Shown here: positions 7,935 to 15,529 of the stretch, piece by piece | Position numbering within the stretch: position 1 is the stretch's first letter | Layout of the letters: each line of letters begins with the position of its first letter | Origin: an uncultured Austwickia sp. | Lineage (GTDB): Bacteria; Actinomycetota; Actinomycetes; Actinomycetales; Dermatophilaceae | Assembly: GCA_934678955.1 (NCBI GenBank) | Contig: CAKUSI010000005.1 | Span: 1 to 38,625, forward strand | Reading direction: 5' to 3' | DNA: 38,625 bases | Translations under genes and position numbers: made by a program | Notes under the pieces: model-generated | Told to the model about the DNA's origin: nothing | What the model saw: the letters and a program-made list of their open reading frames with translations, nothing else | Database searches by the model: none

Positions 7935-10211
7935 TCAGCCCGATACGTCCAATCCAAGGACGGCCGCCCGGCGGGCCACGACCTCGGCGGTGGCTTCGAG
8001 ATGCTCGGCCAATTCCTCGATGGTCAAACCGAATTCGACGCCCTCCCGCAACTCCTCATCGTCGTTTTCGGACCACGGGCGACCGTCGGTCACAGCCGTC
8101 CGGGTCGAGTCGGCGACGGGCGCCCCGGTGCTCATCGACGAGGCGGCTCGCATCGGCGGTGACTCCGGCGCGTCGGCGGCGGCGTCGCGCGAGGGCGCGA
8201 CCACCGGGAGGGGCGGCTCCGCGCCGGAGTCCAGGCGGCGCAGGGCGTCCAGGACCAACTGACGATCCGTGGTGGGCCAGAACCCGGGGATCGAGCGCTG
8301 CAGGAATCCGGCGTACCGGGCCGTCACCATCCGCGGATCGAGGAACGCCACCACGCCCCGATCGTCGCCGCGCCGGATCAGCCGTCCGGCGCCCTGGGCG
8401 AGGCGAAGCGCCGCATGGGTCGCCGAGACGGCCATGAATCCGTTGCCGCCTTGCCGCGCCACGGCCTCGGCCCGCGCCGACATCAGCGGGTCGTCGGGAC
8501 GCGGAAACGGGATCCGGTCGATCACCACGAGCTGGCACGCCGAGCCCGGAACGTCCACCCCCTGCCACAGGGACAACGTCCCGAACAGGCATGTGACCGC
8601 CTCACGGGCGAACTCGCGTACAAGCGTGGGCGTCTGATCCTCCCCCTGGCAGAGGATGTCGAACTCCTCCCCCACCCGCGTTCGCATCTCGTCGGCGGCC
8701 GCGCGGGCGGCGCGCATGGAGGAGAACAGCCCCAGCGTGCGCCCTCCCGCGGCCCGGATGAGAGCCTCCAACTCGTCCATGACCTGCGGTGCTGCACCGT
8801 CCCGACCCGGCGGGGGGAGATGCGCCGCGACGTAGGCGATGCCCTGGCGCGGGTAATCGAAGGGGCTGCCGACATCCAGACCGCGGTAGGCCGGCGCCCC
8901 CTCGCCACGGAGCCCCACCATGCCGGCCACCGGATCGAAGGAGCCGCCGAGTGCCAGCGTGGCCGAGGTGAGCACGACCGTACGACGCCCGAACAGCCCG
9001 TCCCGCAGAGGTCCGGCCACGCTGAGCGGCGCCACCCGCAGCAAGGCGCCCCGCCGCGGGTCGTGGCTGATCCACACCACGTCGAACTCGCGCCCGTCGA
9101 GAATGCGTTCGCAGCCGTCGTACACCTCCTCCACCGCCGCCTTGGCCGCGGCGCGGGAGCCGTCGCCCGGCTCGCTCCTCTCGCCCGACGCCGGTCCCAG
9201 GTCGCGTAGCGCGCTCCGGGACGCCTCCAGGACTCCGCCCAGGGCGACGATCAGCGCCTCGGTCGGCCGCGTGACCCGCCCCTCGGGCAGCTCCTCCAAC
9301 ACCCCCGCCAGCGTGTCCCCGGCGTCGGCGAGCCGGTCGGTGTCGGCCAGGCGCGCCGCCTTCTTCGCCGCGGCCTCGATCCCGCCCGGCGCCAGCTCCG
9401 ACGTCACCGTGGCGGTGACCCGGTCCATCAGCTCGTGGGCCTCGTCCACGATAAGCACGTCGTGCTCGGGCAACAGAGAGGCCGATTCGAAGGCGTCGAT
9501 CGCCAGGAGCGCGTGGTTGGTCACGACGATGTCGGCGTCCCCGGCGCCCGCGCGGGCGACCTCCACGAAGCACTCCTCGCGCATCGGGCACGCCTGTCCG
9601 AGGCACTCGCGCGCGGACACCGACACCTGGCGCCAGGCCCGCTCCGACACGCCAGGCACCAGCGCGTCGCGGTCGCCGGAATCCGTCTCCTCCGCCCAGG
9701 CACGCAGGCGCACCACCTCGGCGCCGAGGCGCGAGGCCCCCTCGTCGACGGCGCCCATCTGAAGCAGCGTCCCCTCGTCGTCGTCGGGGAAACCGCCGGT
9801 CAGACGGTATTTGCACAGGTAGTTGCGCCGGCCCTTGATCAGCGCGGCGACGGGCCGACGCCCGAGCGCCGGCCGGATCGCCTCCGCGAGGCCGGGCACG
9901 TCGCGGTCGACGATCTGGGCCTGCAGCGCGAGGGTGGCGGTGGCGATCACCACCGGCTCGCCGGCCTCGAACGCGTGCGCCACTGCGGGGACGAGGTACG
10001 CCAGCGACTTGCCGGTCCCCGTCCCCGCCTGGACCAGCAGGTGCTCTCCCGACGCGATGGCGTCCTGGACCGCCTGCGCCATCTCGACCTGCCCGGGTCG
10101 CTCGGCGCCGCCGATCGCGCGCACGGCGCGGGCGAGCAGGTCGTGCCGATCGAGCCGAGGCGTCGGACCGGGGGCGGAGGAGGGGGGCACCGTCCCAGCG
10201 TAGGCGCCCAC
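7935..10211 (-). CDS. DinG/XPD-type ATP-dependent DNA helicase
   Basis: A superfamily 2 helicase of 758 residues. Walker A is QAGTGTGKS near residue 60, and the Walker B/DEAH box is IVDEAHEL near residue 253. Four cysteines between these motifs (one in NYLCKYR near 132 and three in ECLGQACPMREEC near 200-212) match the iron-sulfur cluster of XPD/DinG helicases. The late motifs FGTLSLWQGVDVPG and QGAGRLIRRGDD complete the fold. DinG-type enzymes unwind 5'-tailed DNA, R-loops and forked structures. An extra segment follows the core, with a Pro/Ala-rich linker and a small helical domain (PWSENDDEELREGVEFGLTIE onward) resembling an HTH/Myb-like module. The start is a GTG at 10211 with no clear ribosome-binding site; a GTG seven codons in is possible. 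The upstream gap is divergent. Confidence 0.93.
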   Translation of the reverse strand: MGAYAGTVPPSSAPGPTPRLDRHDLLARAVRAIGGAERPGQVEMAQAVQDAIASGEHLLVQAGTGTGKSLAYLVPAVAHAFEAGEPVVIATATLALQAQIVDRDVPGLAEAIRPALGRRPVAALIKGRRNYLCKYRLTGGFPDDDEGTLLQMGAVDEGASRLGAEVVRLRAWAEETDSGDRDALVPGVSERAWRQVSVSARECLGQACPMREECFVEVARAGAGDADIVVTNHALLAIDAFESASLLPEHDVLIVDEAHELMDRVTATVTSELAPGGIEAAAKKAARLADTDRLADAGDTLAGVLEELPEGRVTRPTEALIVALGGVLEASRSALRDLGPASGERSEPGDGSRAAAKAAVEEVYDGCERILDGREFDVVWISHDPRRGALLRVAPLSVAGPLRDGLFGRRTVVLTSATLALGGSFDPVAGMVGLRGEGAPAYRGLDVGSPFDYPRQGIAYVAAHLPPPGRDGAAPQVMDELEALIRAAGGRTLGLFSSMRAARAAADEMRTRVGEEFDILCQGEDQTPTLVREFAREAVTCLFGTLSLWQGVDVPGSACQLVVIDRIPFPRPDDPLMSARAEAVARQGGNGFMAVSATHAALRLAQGAGRLIRRGDDRGVVAFLDPRMVTARYAGFLQRSIPGFWPTTDRQLVLDALRRLDSGAEPPLPVVAPSRDAAADAPESPPMRAASSMSTGAPVADSTRTAVTDGRPWSENDDEELREGVEFGLTIEELAEHLEATAEVVARRAAVLGLDVSG

Positions 10212-10354
10212 CGGCGAGCGCCAGGGGGTCGCGGTCGATGGTGCCGGAGGCTCTGCGGGGTGACAGGGTGGCGTCCCTTTCCCTCTGTCCGGGCGGGCAG
10301 GCCCTCGCGGCGGGGCGCCTAGCTCTGCGAGGGGCCGTCTCGGCCGCCTGCGGC

Positions 10355-10360
10355 TATGCT
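10355..10360 (+). promoter_or_regulatory. Candidate -10 box of the lipoprotein operon
   Basis: TATGCT lies 60 bp upstream of the lipoprotein ATG in the 209-bp gap divergent from the dinG-type gene. No good -35 is visible at 16-19 bp, so this is weak. Nothing else distinct was seen in the gap. Confidence 0.25.
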
Positions 10361-10420
10361 CGCCACGGCACGGGACGTCAAAGCGCGGCGAGATTCTGTG
10401 CTGCCGGCGAACGGGTTCAC

Positions 10421-10864
10421 ATGATCCCCACCTTCTCCAGGCCTACGCCACCATCCCGCCCGCCGCTCCTCGCCCTCCTCACGGTCGGTGTTCTCTCGAC
10501 CGTCGGATGCGCAGGCATCGGCGACCAGGACGACGCCGTCGGCACCACGGCGCTCCGATTCGCTCAGGCGGTCGGCGGAAGCCAATATGACGAGGCGTGC
10601 GTGCTGTTGGCGTTGCAGACCCGGCGGTCCGTGGAGCGAAGGACCAAGCAGCCCTGCCCGCAAGCGCTCGCCGGCGCGGAACTCCCCTCGAGCGTGAACG
10701 TGACCCGCGTCAGCGTCGCCGGGCGGAGCGCCCAGGCCGTGCTGGACGGGGACGTCGTCTTCCTGGACCGGTACGACGACGGCTGGCGCGTGATCGCCGC
10801 CGGCTGCGTTCGCGACTCGGGAGACGACGCGGTGCCGTACGTCTGCGAACTGGCCAAGGGGTAA
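10421..10864 (+). CDS. Small secreted lipoprotein, function unknown
   Basis: The 147-residue protein starts MIPTFSRPTPPSRPP, then a hydrophobic stretch LLALLTVGVLSTVG ends in a cysteine followed by AG, a plausible but not ideal lipobox. The mature part has a paired-cysteine pattern (DEACVLLALQ and KQPCPQALAG, then GCVRDSG and YVCELAKG). Its beta-rich segment SVNVTRVSVAGRSAQAVLDG resembles small NTF2-like or DUF4878-like exported proteins, but I do not recognise a named family. ATG 10421 was chosen because the upstream extension (open to 10238) is not signal-like. Two bases after its stop comes a GTG microprotein frame, then a DUF6766 gene that overlaps it by four bases, so the three are probably one operon with an envelope role. 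Confidence 0.7.
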   Translation: MIPTFSRPTPPSRPPLLALLTVGVLSTVGCAGIGDQDDAVGTTALRFAQAVGGSQYDEACVLLALQTRRSVERRTKQPCPQALAGAELPSSVNVTRVSVAGRSAQAVLDGDVVFLDRYDDGWRVIAAGCVRDSGDDAVPYVCELAKG

Positions 10865-10866
10865 CC

Positions 10867-10950
10867 GTGCGCACCGTCTTCTGGGGCTACGTCGCCTTCA
10901 TCGTGGGAGGGCTTGTCCTGTGTCTGCTCGCCGGGATCCTGGCGCGATGA
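10867..10950 (+). CDS. 27-residue single-span membrane microprotein
   Basis: The frame reads MRTVFWGYVAFIVGGLVLCL followed by LAGILAR: a short basic/aromatic start, one transmembrane helix and a basic end. It begins two bases after the TAA of the lipoprotein gene with a GTG, and its TGA overlaps the ATG of the DUF6766 gene in an ATGA junction. This tight packing, the exact fit between two genes and the clean hydrophobic profile argue for translation. I recall similar very short membrane proteins beside comparable lipoprotein genes in other actinomycetes, but the comparison was not run. Function is unknown; a membrane partner of its neighbours is the obvious guess. Confidence 0.55.
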   Translation: MRTVFWGYVAFIVGGLVLCLLAGILAR

Positions 10951-11666
10951 GCAGCTCCAACGACACGCCCACGGCCATGGGCAGCCACCGCCGGCTGGGA
11001 TTCTGGCGGGCTAACTCGCTGTCGCTCGTCTTCGGCGGGCTCCTCCTGCTCGCGCTGGCGGGGCAGGCGGTGGCCGGGTGGGCCGACTACAACGAACAAG
11101 CCCGTACGGCAGCCGCGCCGGAGGTCACGCTCTTGGCGTACGTGCAATCGACGCACTACGCGGTGGACGTCACGGAGAACTGGCAGTCCGAGTTCCTCCA
11201 GTTCACGCTCTACATCCTGCTGACGATATGGCTGGTCCAGCGGGGGTCCGCCGAGTCGAAGCGGGCGTCCGACCGTGGCCGCGAGAGCGACGAGAAGCAG
11301 CGTGTGGGGGCGTTCGCCCGGCCCGACTCCCCGTCATGGGTGCGCGCCGGTGGCTGGCGGACCGCGCTGTACTCGCACTCGCTCACGCTGGCCATGACCG
11401 CGGTGTTCACGGCCTCCTGGACCATTCAAGGCATCACGGGCTGGGTCGCCGAGAACGAACGAAGGATGCGAGATCTTCTGGACCCGGACGGTTTCACCGA
11501 CTACGTCGCGGGAGCCGACTTCTGGGACCGCACTCTGCAGAACTGGCAGTCCGAACTCCTGGCGATCGGCGCGATGGCGGTCTTCTCCATCTACCTGCGC
11601 GAGCGTGGCTCTCCGGAGTCGAAACCCGTAGGCGCACCTCACGATGAGACAGGACGCACCGGCTGA
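10947..11666 (+). CDS. DUF6766 family membrane protein
   Basis: The 239-residue protein has four membrane segments arranged as two similar halves. Each half runs from a hydrophobic helix ending in a G-W (QAVAGW in the first, GITGW in the second) to a NWQSE motif, a second helix and a closing RGSxESK (RGSAESK, RGSPESK). This is the pattern I associate with DUF6766. Between the halves lies a charged linker (SDRGRESDEKQRV). The start ATG 10947 is coupled to the stop of the upstream microprotein. An internal ATG ten codons later (MGSHRR) is also possible. Function is unknown. No catalytic motif is visible, so a structural or scaffold role in the membrane is more likely than an enzyme. Confidence 0.8.
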   Translation: MSSSNDTPTAMGSHRRLGFWRANSLSLVFGGLLLLALAGQAVAGWADYNEQARTAAAPEVTLLAYVQSTHYAVDVTENWQSEFLQFTLYILLTIWLVQRGSAESKRASDRGRESDEKQRVGAFARPDSPSWVRAGGWRTALYSHSLTLAMTAVFTASWTIQGITGWVAENERRMRDLLDPDGFTDYVAGADFWDRTLQNWQSELLAIGAMAVFSIYLRERGSPESKPVGAPHDETGRTG

Positions 11667-11812
11667 CGGCGCGTCGAACGCTCCCCGCTGGGCCCCTGCC
11701 CGTCACGCACCCGGTCGGTGCCGGCACCACGTGATCGTGATCAGCTCGGACAGTCCTCCCGCTACTCGCCGCCTCCGGACGACTACATCGCCGTCTCCCG
11801 GACGACCGAGTC

Positions 11813-11841
11813 TTCGGGCGGGGCGATGCGGCGGTTACAGT
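11813..11841 (+). promoter_or_regulatory. Candidate promoter of the DUF2752 gene
   Basis: TTCGGG (11813-11818) and a good TACAGT -10 (11836-11841) are 17 bp apart, giving a start site about 25 bp before the GTG. A 6-bp hairpin (11842-11857) and a GAGGAGAGGGG ribosome-binding site lie between the -10 and the gene. The -35 is weak. Confidence 0.4.
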
Positions 11842-11872
11842 CGCCGTACCGACGGCGAGGAGAGGGGTCCGC

Positions 11873-12292
11873 GTGAGGGTCGATGCCCACGCCACTCGAC
11901 CCCTCAGAGCGCGCGCGCCGCTCCAGGTCGCGGGAGTCGTCCTCGCTGCGGGAGCCCTGGTCGCCGCGGTGGATCCGGGGGTTCCGGGTCGCTACCCGCT
12001 CTGTCCGTTCCTCGCGGTCACGGGCCACTTCTGCCCGCTATGCGGCGGCCTGCGAGCGGTCCACGAACTCACCCGCCTCGACGTGGCCGCCGCGCTCTCA
12101 TACAACGCCCTGGTCCCGCCGACGCTCGCCGTCGCGGTCGGGTTCTGGGCCTTCTGGCTGGTCCGTGCCCGCCGGGGGCGCAGCGCGAACGTCCCCGCCG
12201 CCCGCTGGATCTATCGCGCGACCCTGGTGTTAGGCGTCATCTTCGGCGTCGCGCGAAACCTGCCGGGCATGGAAGCTCTCCAGCCCGGTTGA
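11873..12292 (+). CDS. DUF2752 domain membrane protein
   Basis: The 139-residue protein carries the DUF2752 signature: LCPFLAVTGHFCPLCGGLRA around residues 45-65, then LTRLDVAAALSYNALV. Two further membrane helices follow (AVAVGFWAFWLV and ATLVLGVIFGVARNLPG). The closely spaced cysteines in CPF...TGHFCPLCGG are conserved in the family and could bind a metal or form a disulfide, but this has no established role that I know. The GTG start at 11873 is preceded by an excellent GAGGAGAGGGG site, so the start is secure. It has its own candidate promoter and probably is not part of the DUF6766 operon, 206 bp upstream. Confidence 0.85.
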   Translation: MRVDAHATRPLRARAPLQVAGVVLAAGALVAAVDPGVPGRYPLCPFLAVTGHFCPLCGGLRAVHELTRLDVAAALSYNALVPPTLAVAVGFWAFWLVRARRGRSANVPAARWIYRATLVLGVIFGVARNLPGMEALQPG

Positions 12293-12772
12293 TGGACCCG
12301 AGCGTCGGCTCCGAGCGACTCACACCCCTTGCGCCCCACCGTTCCAAGCGCTCATGCGGGGGCCGGCCGCTCCGCCGCAACGCTGGGCTCTCCCTGGGCT
12401 CCTGTCCCAGCAGGTAGCCTCTCGCCGCGTCGGCCGAGCACTCGCTGTTGACGGGCCATCGCGCCCGGGTGAACCCTCCCCACCCCAACCGGCCTCTCCT
12501 CGGCGCGGGTGGCCTCCCGTCCAGACAAGAGGCCACCGGGCTCGGTGAGGGTTCGGCCGCCATCAAGAGGGTCCAGAACCCCCGCGGACGAGTCCTCCGG
12601 GAAGGGGCCAGACGGTGATGGGAGGGTCGGGCAGCCGCCAGGAGTGTTCTGTCGTGGACTACGTGCGCTGCCCCGCTCGCGCCGCTCGGCAGGCTCACCG
12701 CGCGAACCAGCTCCGCGGGCCGCTATCGCACCCTCACGCTGAGCAAGGCCTCCCCGCGACAGGACACCATGC
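12293..12772. other. 480-bp convergent intergenic region without a convincing gene
   Basis: The DUF2752 gene and hflX end towards each other here, yet the gap is far longer than the usual few tens of bases at such a junction. Frames in it are Pro/Arg/Ser-rich and lack ribosome-binding sites, so I call no gene. The structured part is a nested inverted repeat at 12471-12554. A weaker GCTGGG/CCCAGC pair lies near 12383-12411. Confidence 0.6.
12471..12554. repeat. Nested inverted repeat (possible structured RNA or bidirectional terminator)
   Basis: The outer stem pairs GAACCCT (12471-12477) and CACC (12481-12484) with GGTG (12544-12547) and AGGGTTC (12548-12554), leaving a CCC bulge. The inner stem is a perfect 9-bp GGTGGCCTC / GAGGCCACC (12508-12516 and 12529-12537) with a 12-nt loop. 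The arrangement could be folded from either strand. It might terminate both converging genes or be part of an RNA. I recognise no known RNA family in it. Confidence 0.45.
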
Positions 12773-14464
12773 TCACTCCGTCCGGAACCCCACCAACTCT
12801 GGCTCGAGGCGCCGCCCGACCCGGACCGACAGCCGGGTGCCCTCGGCCGTGTGCTCCTCGGAGAGCACGTCGGCCTCGGTGTGCAGGCGGTGGACCAGGT
12901 CGCCGCGGTCGTACGGGATCAGCACACTCATCTCGATGTCGGGCCGCGGGATCTCCGCAGCGATGCGTTCGACCAGCCCGTCGAGCCCCGCTCCGGTGCG
13001 GGCCGAGACCACCAGCGCGTCCCGCTCCCAACGCAGCAGCGACTGCAAGGTCTCCGGGTCGGCCGCGTCGGCCTTGTTGATGACGACGATCTCGCGCGGG
13101 CCGACCCGGGGCGCGTCGACACCGCGGCCGTTGCCGTCCGCGGCGCGATCGCGGGGGTCCGCGGACCACGCGTCGCGCTCCGGGTCCGGCTCGGAGTCCG
13201 GGGCACCGAGCGACGCGGCGGCGGCGCCCTCGGCCATGACTTCGCCGAGGACCGTGCGTACGGCGGCGATCTGGGCCTGCGGATCCGGATGCGAGCCGTC
13301 GACCACGTGCAGTAGGACGTCCGCGTCGGCGACCTCCTCCAGGGTCGAGCGGAACGCCTCGACGAGCTGGTGGGGCAGAGAGCGGACGAAGCCGACAGTG
13401 TCGGAGATCGTGTATGGCCTCCCGTCGGGCGTCTGGGCCCGGCGCACCGTCGGATCCAGGGTCGCGAACAGCGCGTTCTCCACGAGGACGCCGGCGCCCG
13501 TCAGCCGGTTCAACAGCGAGGACTTGCCGGCGTTGGTGTATCCGGCCAGGACGACGGCGGGCACCTCGTTCGCCTGGCGAGCCCCGCGCTTGGTGTCGCG
13601 GGTCCGCTTCATCTCCCGGATCTGGCGGCGCAGCTTGGCCATCCTCGAGTTGATCCGGCGCCGGTCCAGCTCGATCTTGGTCTCACCGGGGCCGCGCGAG
13701 CCGATTCCCTCGCCGCCCGCGACACGACCACCCGCCTGGCGGGACATCGACTCGCCCCAGCCGCGCAGGCGGGGCAGGAGGTACTGCAGCTGCGCGAGCT
13801 CGACCTGCGCCTTGCCCTCCCGGCTCTTGGCGTGCTGGGCGAAGATGTCGAGGATCAGCGCGGTGCGATCGATCACCTTGACCTTGACGATGTCCTCCAG
13901 GGCGCGGCGCTGGCTGGGCGACAGCTCGTCGTCGCAGACCACGGTGTCGGCGCCCTCCGCCAGGACGAGATCGCGCAGCTCGGCCGCCTTGCCGGAGCCG
14001 ACGTAGGTCGCCGCGTCGGGGCGGGCACGCCGTTGCAGCACGCCCGCCAGCACCTGCGAGCCGGCGGTCTCGGCAAGCGCGGCCAACTCGCGGAGCGAGT
14101 TCTCCGCCTCCTGCGCCGTGCCCTCGCCCCAGATCCCCGCGAGCACGACGCGCTCCAGCCGCAGCTCCCGGTATTCGACCTCGCTGACGTCCTCCAGCTC
14201 GGTCGACAGCCCGGCGACCCGCCGCATGGCGGCCCGCTCCTCGCGATCGAGCTGGTCACCGTCGTACGAGAAGTCGGGGTCCGACAGGTGCCAGTCGTCC
14301 TCGTCGGCGAGGGCGCTCGCCCGGGACCCGAAGAGGTCGACGAGCCCGCTCGGCCGGGAGTCGTGGGGCTGCTCGAGGCCGGAGTCCTCGCCGAGGTCGG
14401 CGTCGCCGAGCACGGCGTCGCCAAGTTCGGTGTCGTGTGCGAAGGGTCGTGTGGGTCGATTCAT
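12773..14464 (-). CDS. hflX: GTPase HflX
   Basis: A ribosome-associated GTPase that binds 50S subunits and splits or rescues stalled 70S ribosomes. The N-terminal HflX domain contains SGKAAELRDLV and CDDELSPSQRR, and a glycine-rich SRGPGETKIELDRRRI helix leads into the G domain. G1 is GYTNAGKSS near residue 306, G3 is DTVGF, G4 is NKAD near 462 and G5 is SARTG. ATG 14464 gives 563 residues (MNRPTRPF); an upstream GTG would add 13 unconvincing residues. An acidic 80-residue N-terminal extension precedes the domain. Unusually, about 45 residues of Ala/Asp/Arg-rich sequence are inserted between G3 and G4 (about residues 411-456). The gene is monocistronic, with a convergent neighbour downstream. 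Confidence 0.96.
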   Translation of the reverse strand: MNRPTRPFAHDTELGDAVLGDADLGEDSGLEQPHDSRPSGLVDLFGSRASALADEDDWHLSDPDFSYDGDQLDREERAAMRRVAGLSTELEDVSEVEYRELRLERVVLAGIWGEGTAQEAENSLRELAALAETAGSQVLAGVLQRRARPDAATYVGSGKAAELRDLVLAEGADTVVCDDELSPSQRRALEDIVKVKVIDRTALILDIFAQHAKSREGKAQVELAQLQYLLPRLRGWGESMSRQAGGRVAGGEGIGSRGPGETKIELDRRRINSRMAKLRRQIREMKRTRDTKRGARQANEVPAVVLAGYTNAGKSSLLNRLTGAGVLVENALFATLDPTVRRAQTPDGRPYTISDTVGFVRSLPHQLVEAFRSTLEEVADADVLLHVVDGSHPDPQAQIAAVRTVLGEVMAEGAAAASLGAPDSEPDPERDAWSADPRDRAADGNGRGVDAPRVGPREIVVINKADAADPETLQSLLRWERDALVVSARTGAGLDGLVERIAAEIPRPDIEMSVLIPYDRGDLVHRLHTEADVLSEEHTAEGTRLSVRVGRRLEPELVGFRTE

Positions 14465-14649
14465 GGTCCGCCCAGCCTGACACCCGCTCGTCCCGGTGGC
14501 CAACCCATTTCCCGATGTCCCGGGGAGCGCGCACTCTTCGCGAACGACCCGTCCGACCAGGAGGCAGGCTCTTCACGTCGGCGATCCGATCGCGGACGGC
14601 TGATCACGGCCGGGCTTCGCGCCTGACATGGAGTTACCGCCTGGTTGCC

Positions 14650-14661
14650 TACCATGGACGT
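14650..14661 (+). promoter_or_regulatory. -10 box of a leaderless methyltransferase transcript
   Basis: TACCAT (14650-14655) ends six bases before the ATG at 14662, which predicts a leaderless mRNA, and no ribosome-binding site is present. A consensus -35 at 17-18 bp is not evident. Confidence 0.4.
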
Positions 14662-15321
14662 ATGGCGGGCGGCGACACTCCGGGGGGCACCGGGGAGCAC
14701 TACTTCACAGCGCAGCCGGCCGCCCCCCAGGACCGGACCACGCTGCGGGTCACACTCGCCGGCCGCGCTGTCGACGTCGTCACCGCCGCCGGGGTCTTCA
14801 GCCGGGACCGCATCGACCTGGGGACGTCGGTACTGCTCAAAGAGGTCCCGGATCCGCCCGCGCACGGCGAGCTGCTCGACCTCGGCTGCGGGTGGGGGCC
14901 GCTGGCCCTCACGATGGGGCTGCTCGCCCCCGAGGCGACGGTGTGGGCCGTCGACGTCAACGAGCGGGCACTGGACCTCGTAGCGGTCAACGCGGCGGCG
15001 CTGGGGGTGGACCACGTACGCGCCTGCCGTCCCGACGCCGTCCCTCCGCAGGCCCGATTCGACGCGATCTGGTCGAACCCCCCGATCCGCGTCGGCAAAG
15101 CCGCCCTTCACAGGCTGCTCCTCGACTGGCTGCCGCGGCTCGCCCCCGGCGGGGAGGCCTACCTCGTCGTCCAGCGCAACCTCGGCTCGGACTCCCTGCA
15201 GACCTGGCTCGCGGGGACGCTGGATCCGGCGTTGGCGGTGGACCGGTATGCCTCCGCCAAGGGCTTTCGGATCTTGCGCATCCGACGTGACGACGGCACC
15301 ACGCTGCCCTCCCCCGCCTGA
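14662..15321 (+). CDS. RsmC-like class I SAM-dependent methyltransferase
   Basis: The 219-residue protein is the single MTS methyltransferase domain of the RsmC/RsmD-like group. Its opening GEHYFTAQPAAP is typical of this family. The SAM-binding motif I is ELLDLGCGWGPLAL, the acidic end of strand 2 is VWAVDVNERAL, and motif IV is IWSNPPIRVGK, an NPP[FI] motif that acts on exocyclic amino groups of bases. RsmC methylates guanine 1207 of 16S rRNA, so rRNA guanine methylation is likely. E. coli RsmC has an additional N-terminal half that is absent here, so orthology is not certain. It lies divergent to hflX. The start follows a -10 box by six bases. Confidence 0.85.
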   Translation: MAGGDTPGGTGEHYFTAQPAAPQDRTTLRVTLAGRAVDVVTAAGVFSRDRIDLGTSVLLKEVPDPPAHGELLDLGCGWGPLALTMGLLAPEATVWAVDVNERALDLVAVNAAALGVDHVRACRPDAVPPQARFDAIWSNPPIRVGKAALHRLLLDWLPRLAPGGEAYLVVQRNLGSDSLQTWLAGTLDPALAVDRYASAKGFRILRIRRDDGTTLPSPA

Positions 15322-15433
15322 GCCCGGCCCGGGTCCGCTTGGCCTCGTCCTCCCTCTCGCTGCACCCGACGACCTCGACCCTGGCCTCATCGGGTCGGCT
15401 CCGGCCGTTACCTCACCTCGCTCAGCTGTGGTC

Positions 15434-15462
15434 TTGACCTCGCTGAGGTTCCATGGTTCATT
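15434..15462 (+). promoter_or_regulatory. Promoter of the GntR-ABC operon
   Basis: TTGACC (15434-15439) and TTCATT (15457-15462) are separated by exactly 17 bp. The -35 is near consensus and the -10 is weak. The palindrome at 15455-15486 overlaps the -10 and the expected start site, which suits repression by the first gene product. Confidence 0.5.
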
Positions 15463-15486
15463 AGTAGTGTAACTAACCGATGAACC
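15455..15486 (+). promoter_or_regulatory. Probable YtrA-type operator (interrupted palindrome)
   Basis: GGTTCAT (15455-15461) is mirrored by ATGAACC (15480-15486), and inside these TTAGT (15461-15465) is mirrored by ACTAA (15472-15476). The element is much richer in A+T than its surroundings and overlaps the promoter of a GntR-ABC operon. GntR regulators bind such inverted repeats, so autoregulation is a firm inference, though not proven. Confidence 0.6.
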
Positions 15487-15529
15487 AATGAGCCGCGACG
15501 TCCTCGCGTCGCCTACAGAGGAGGAGCGG

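Noticed and set aside
12237..12698. 153-codon minus-strand frame in the convergent gap
   Set aside because: It is Pro/Arg/Ser-rich, overlaps the end of the DUF2752 gene and has no ribosome-binding site or hydrophobic pattern.
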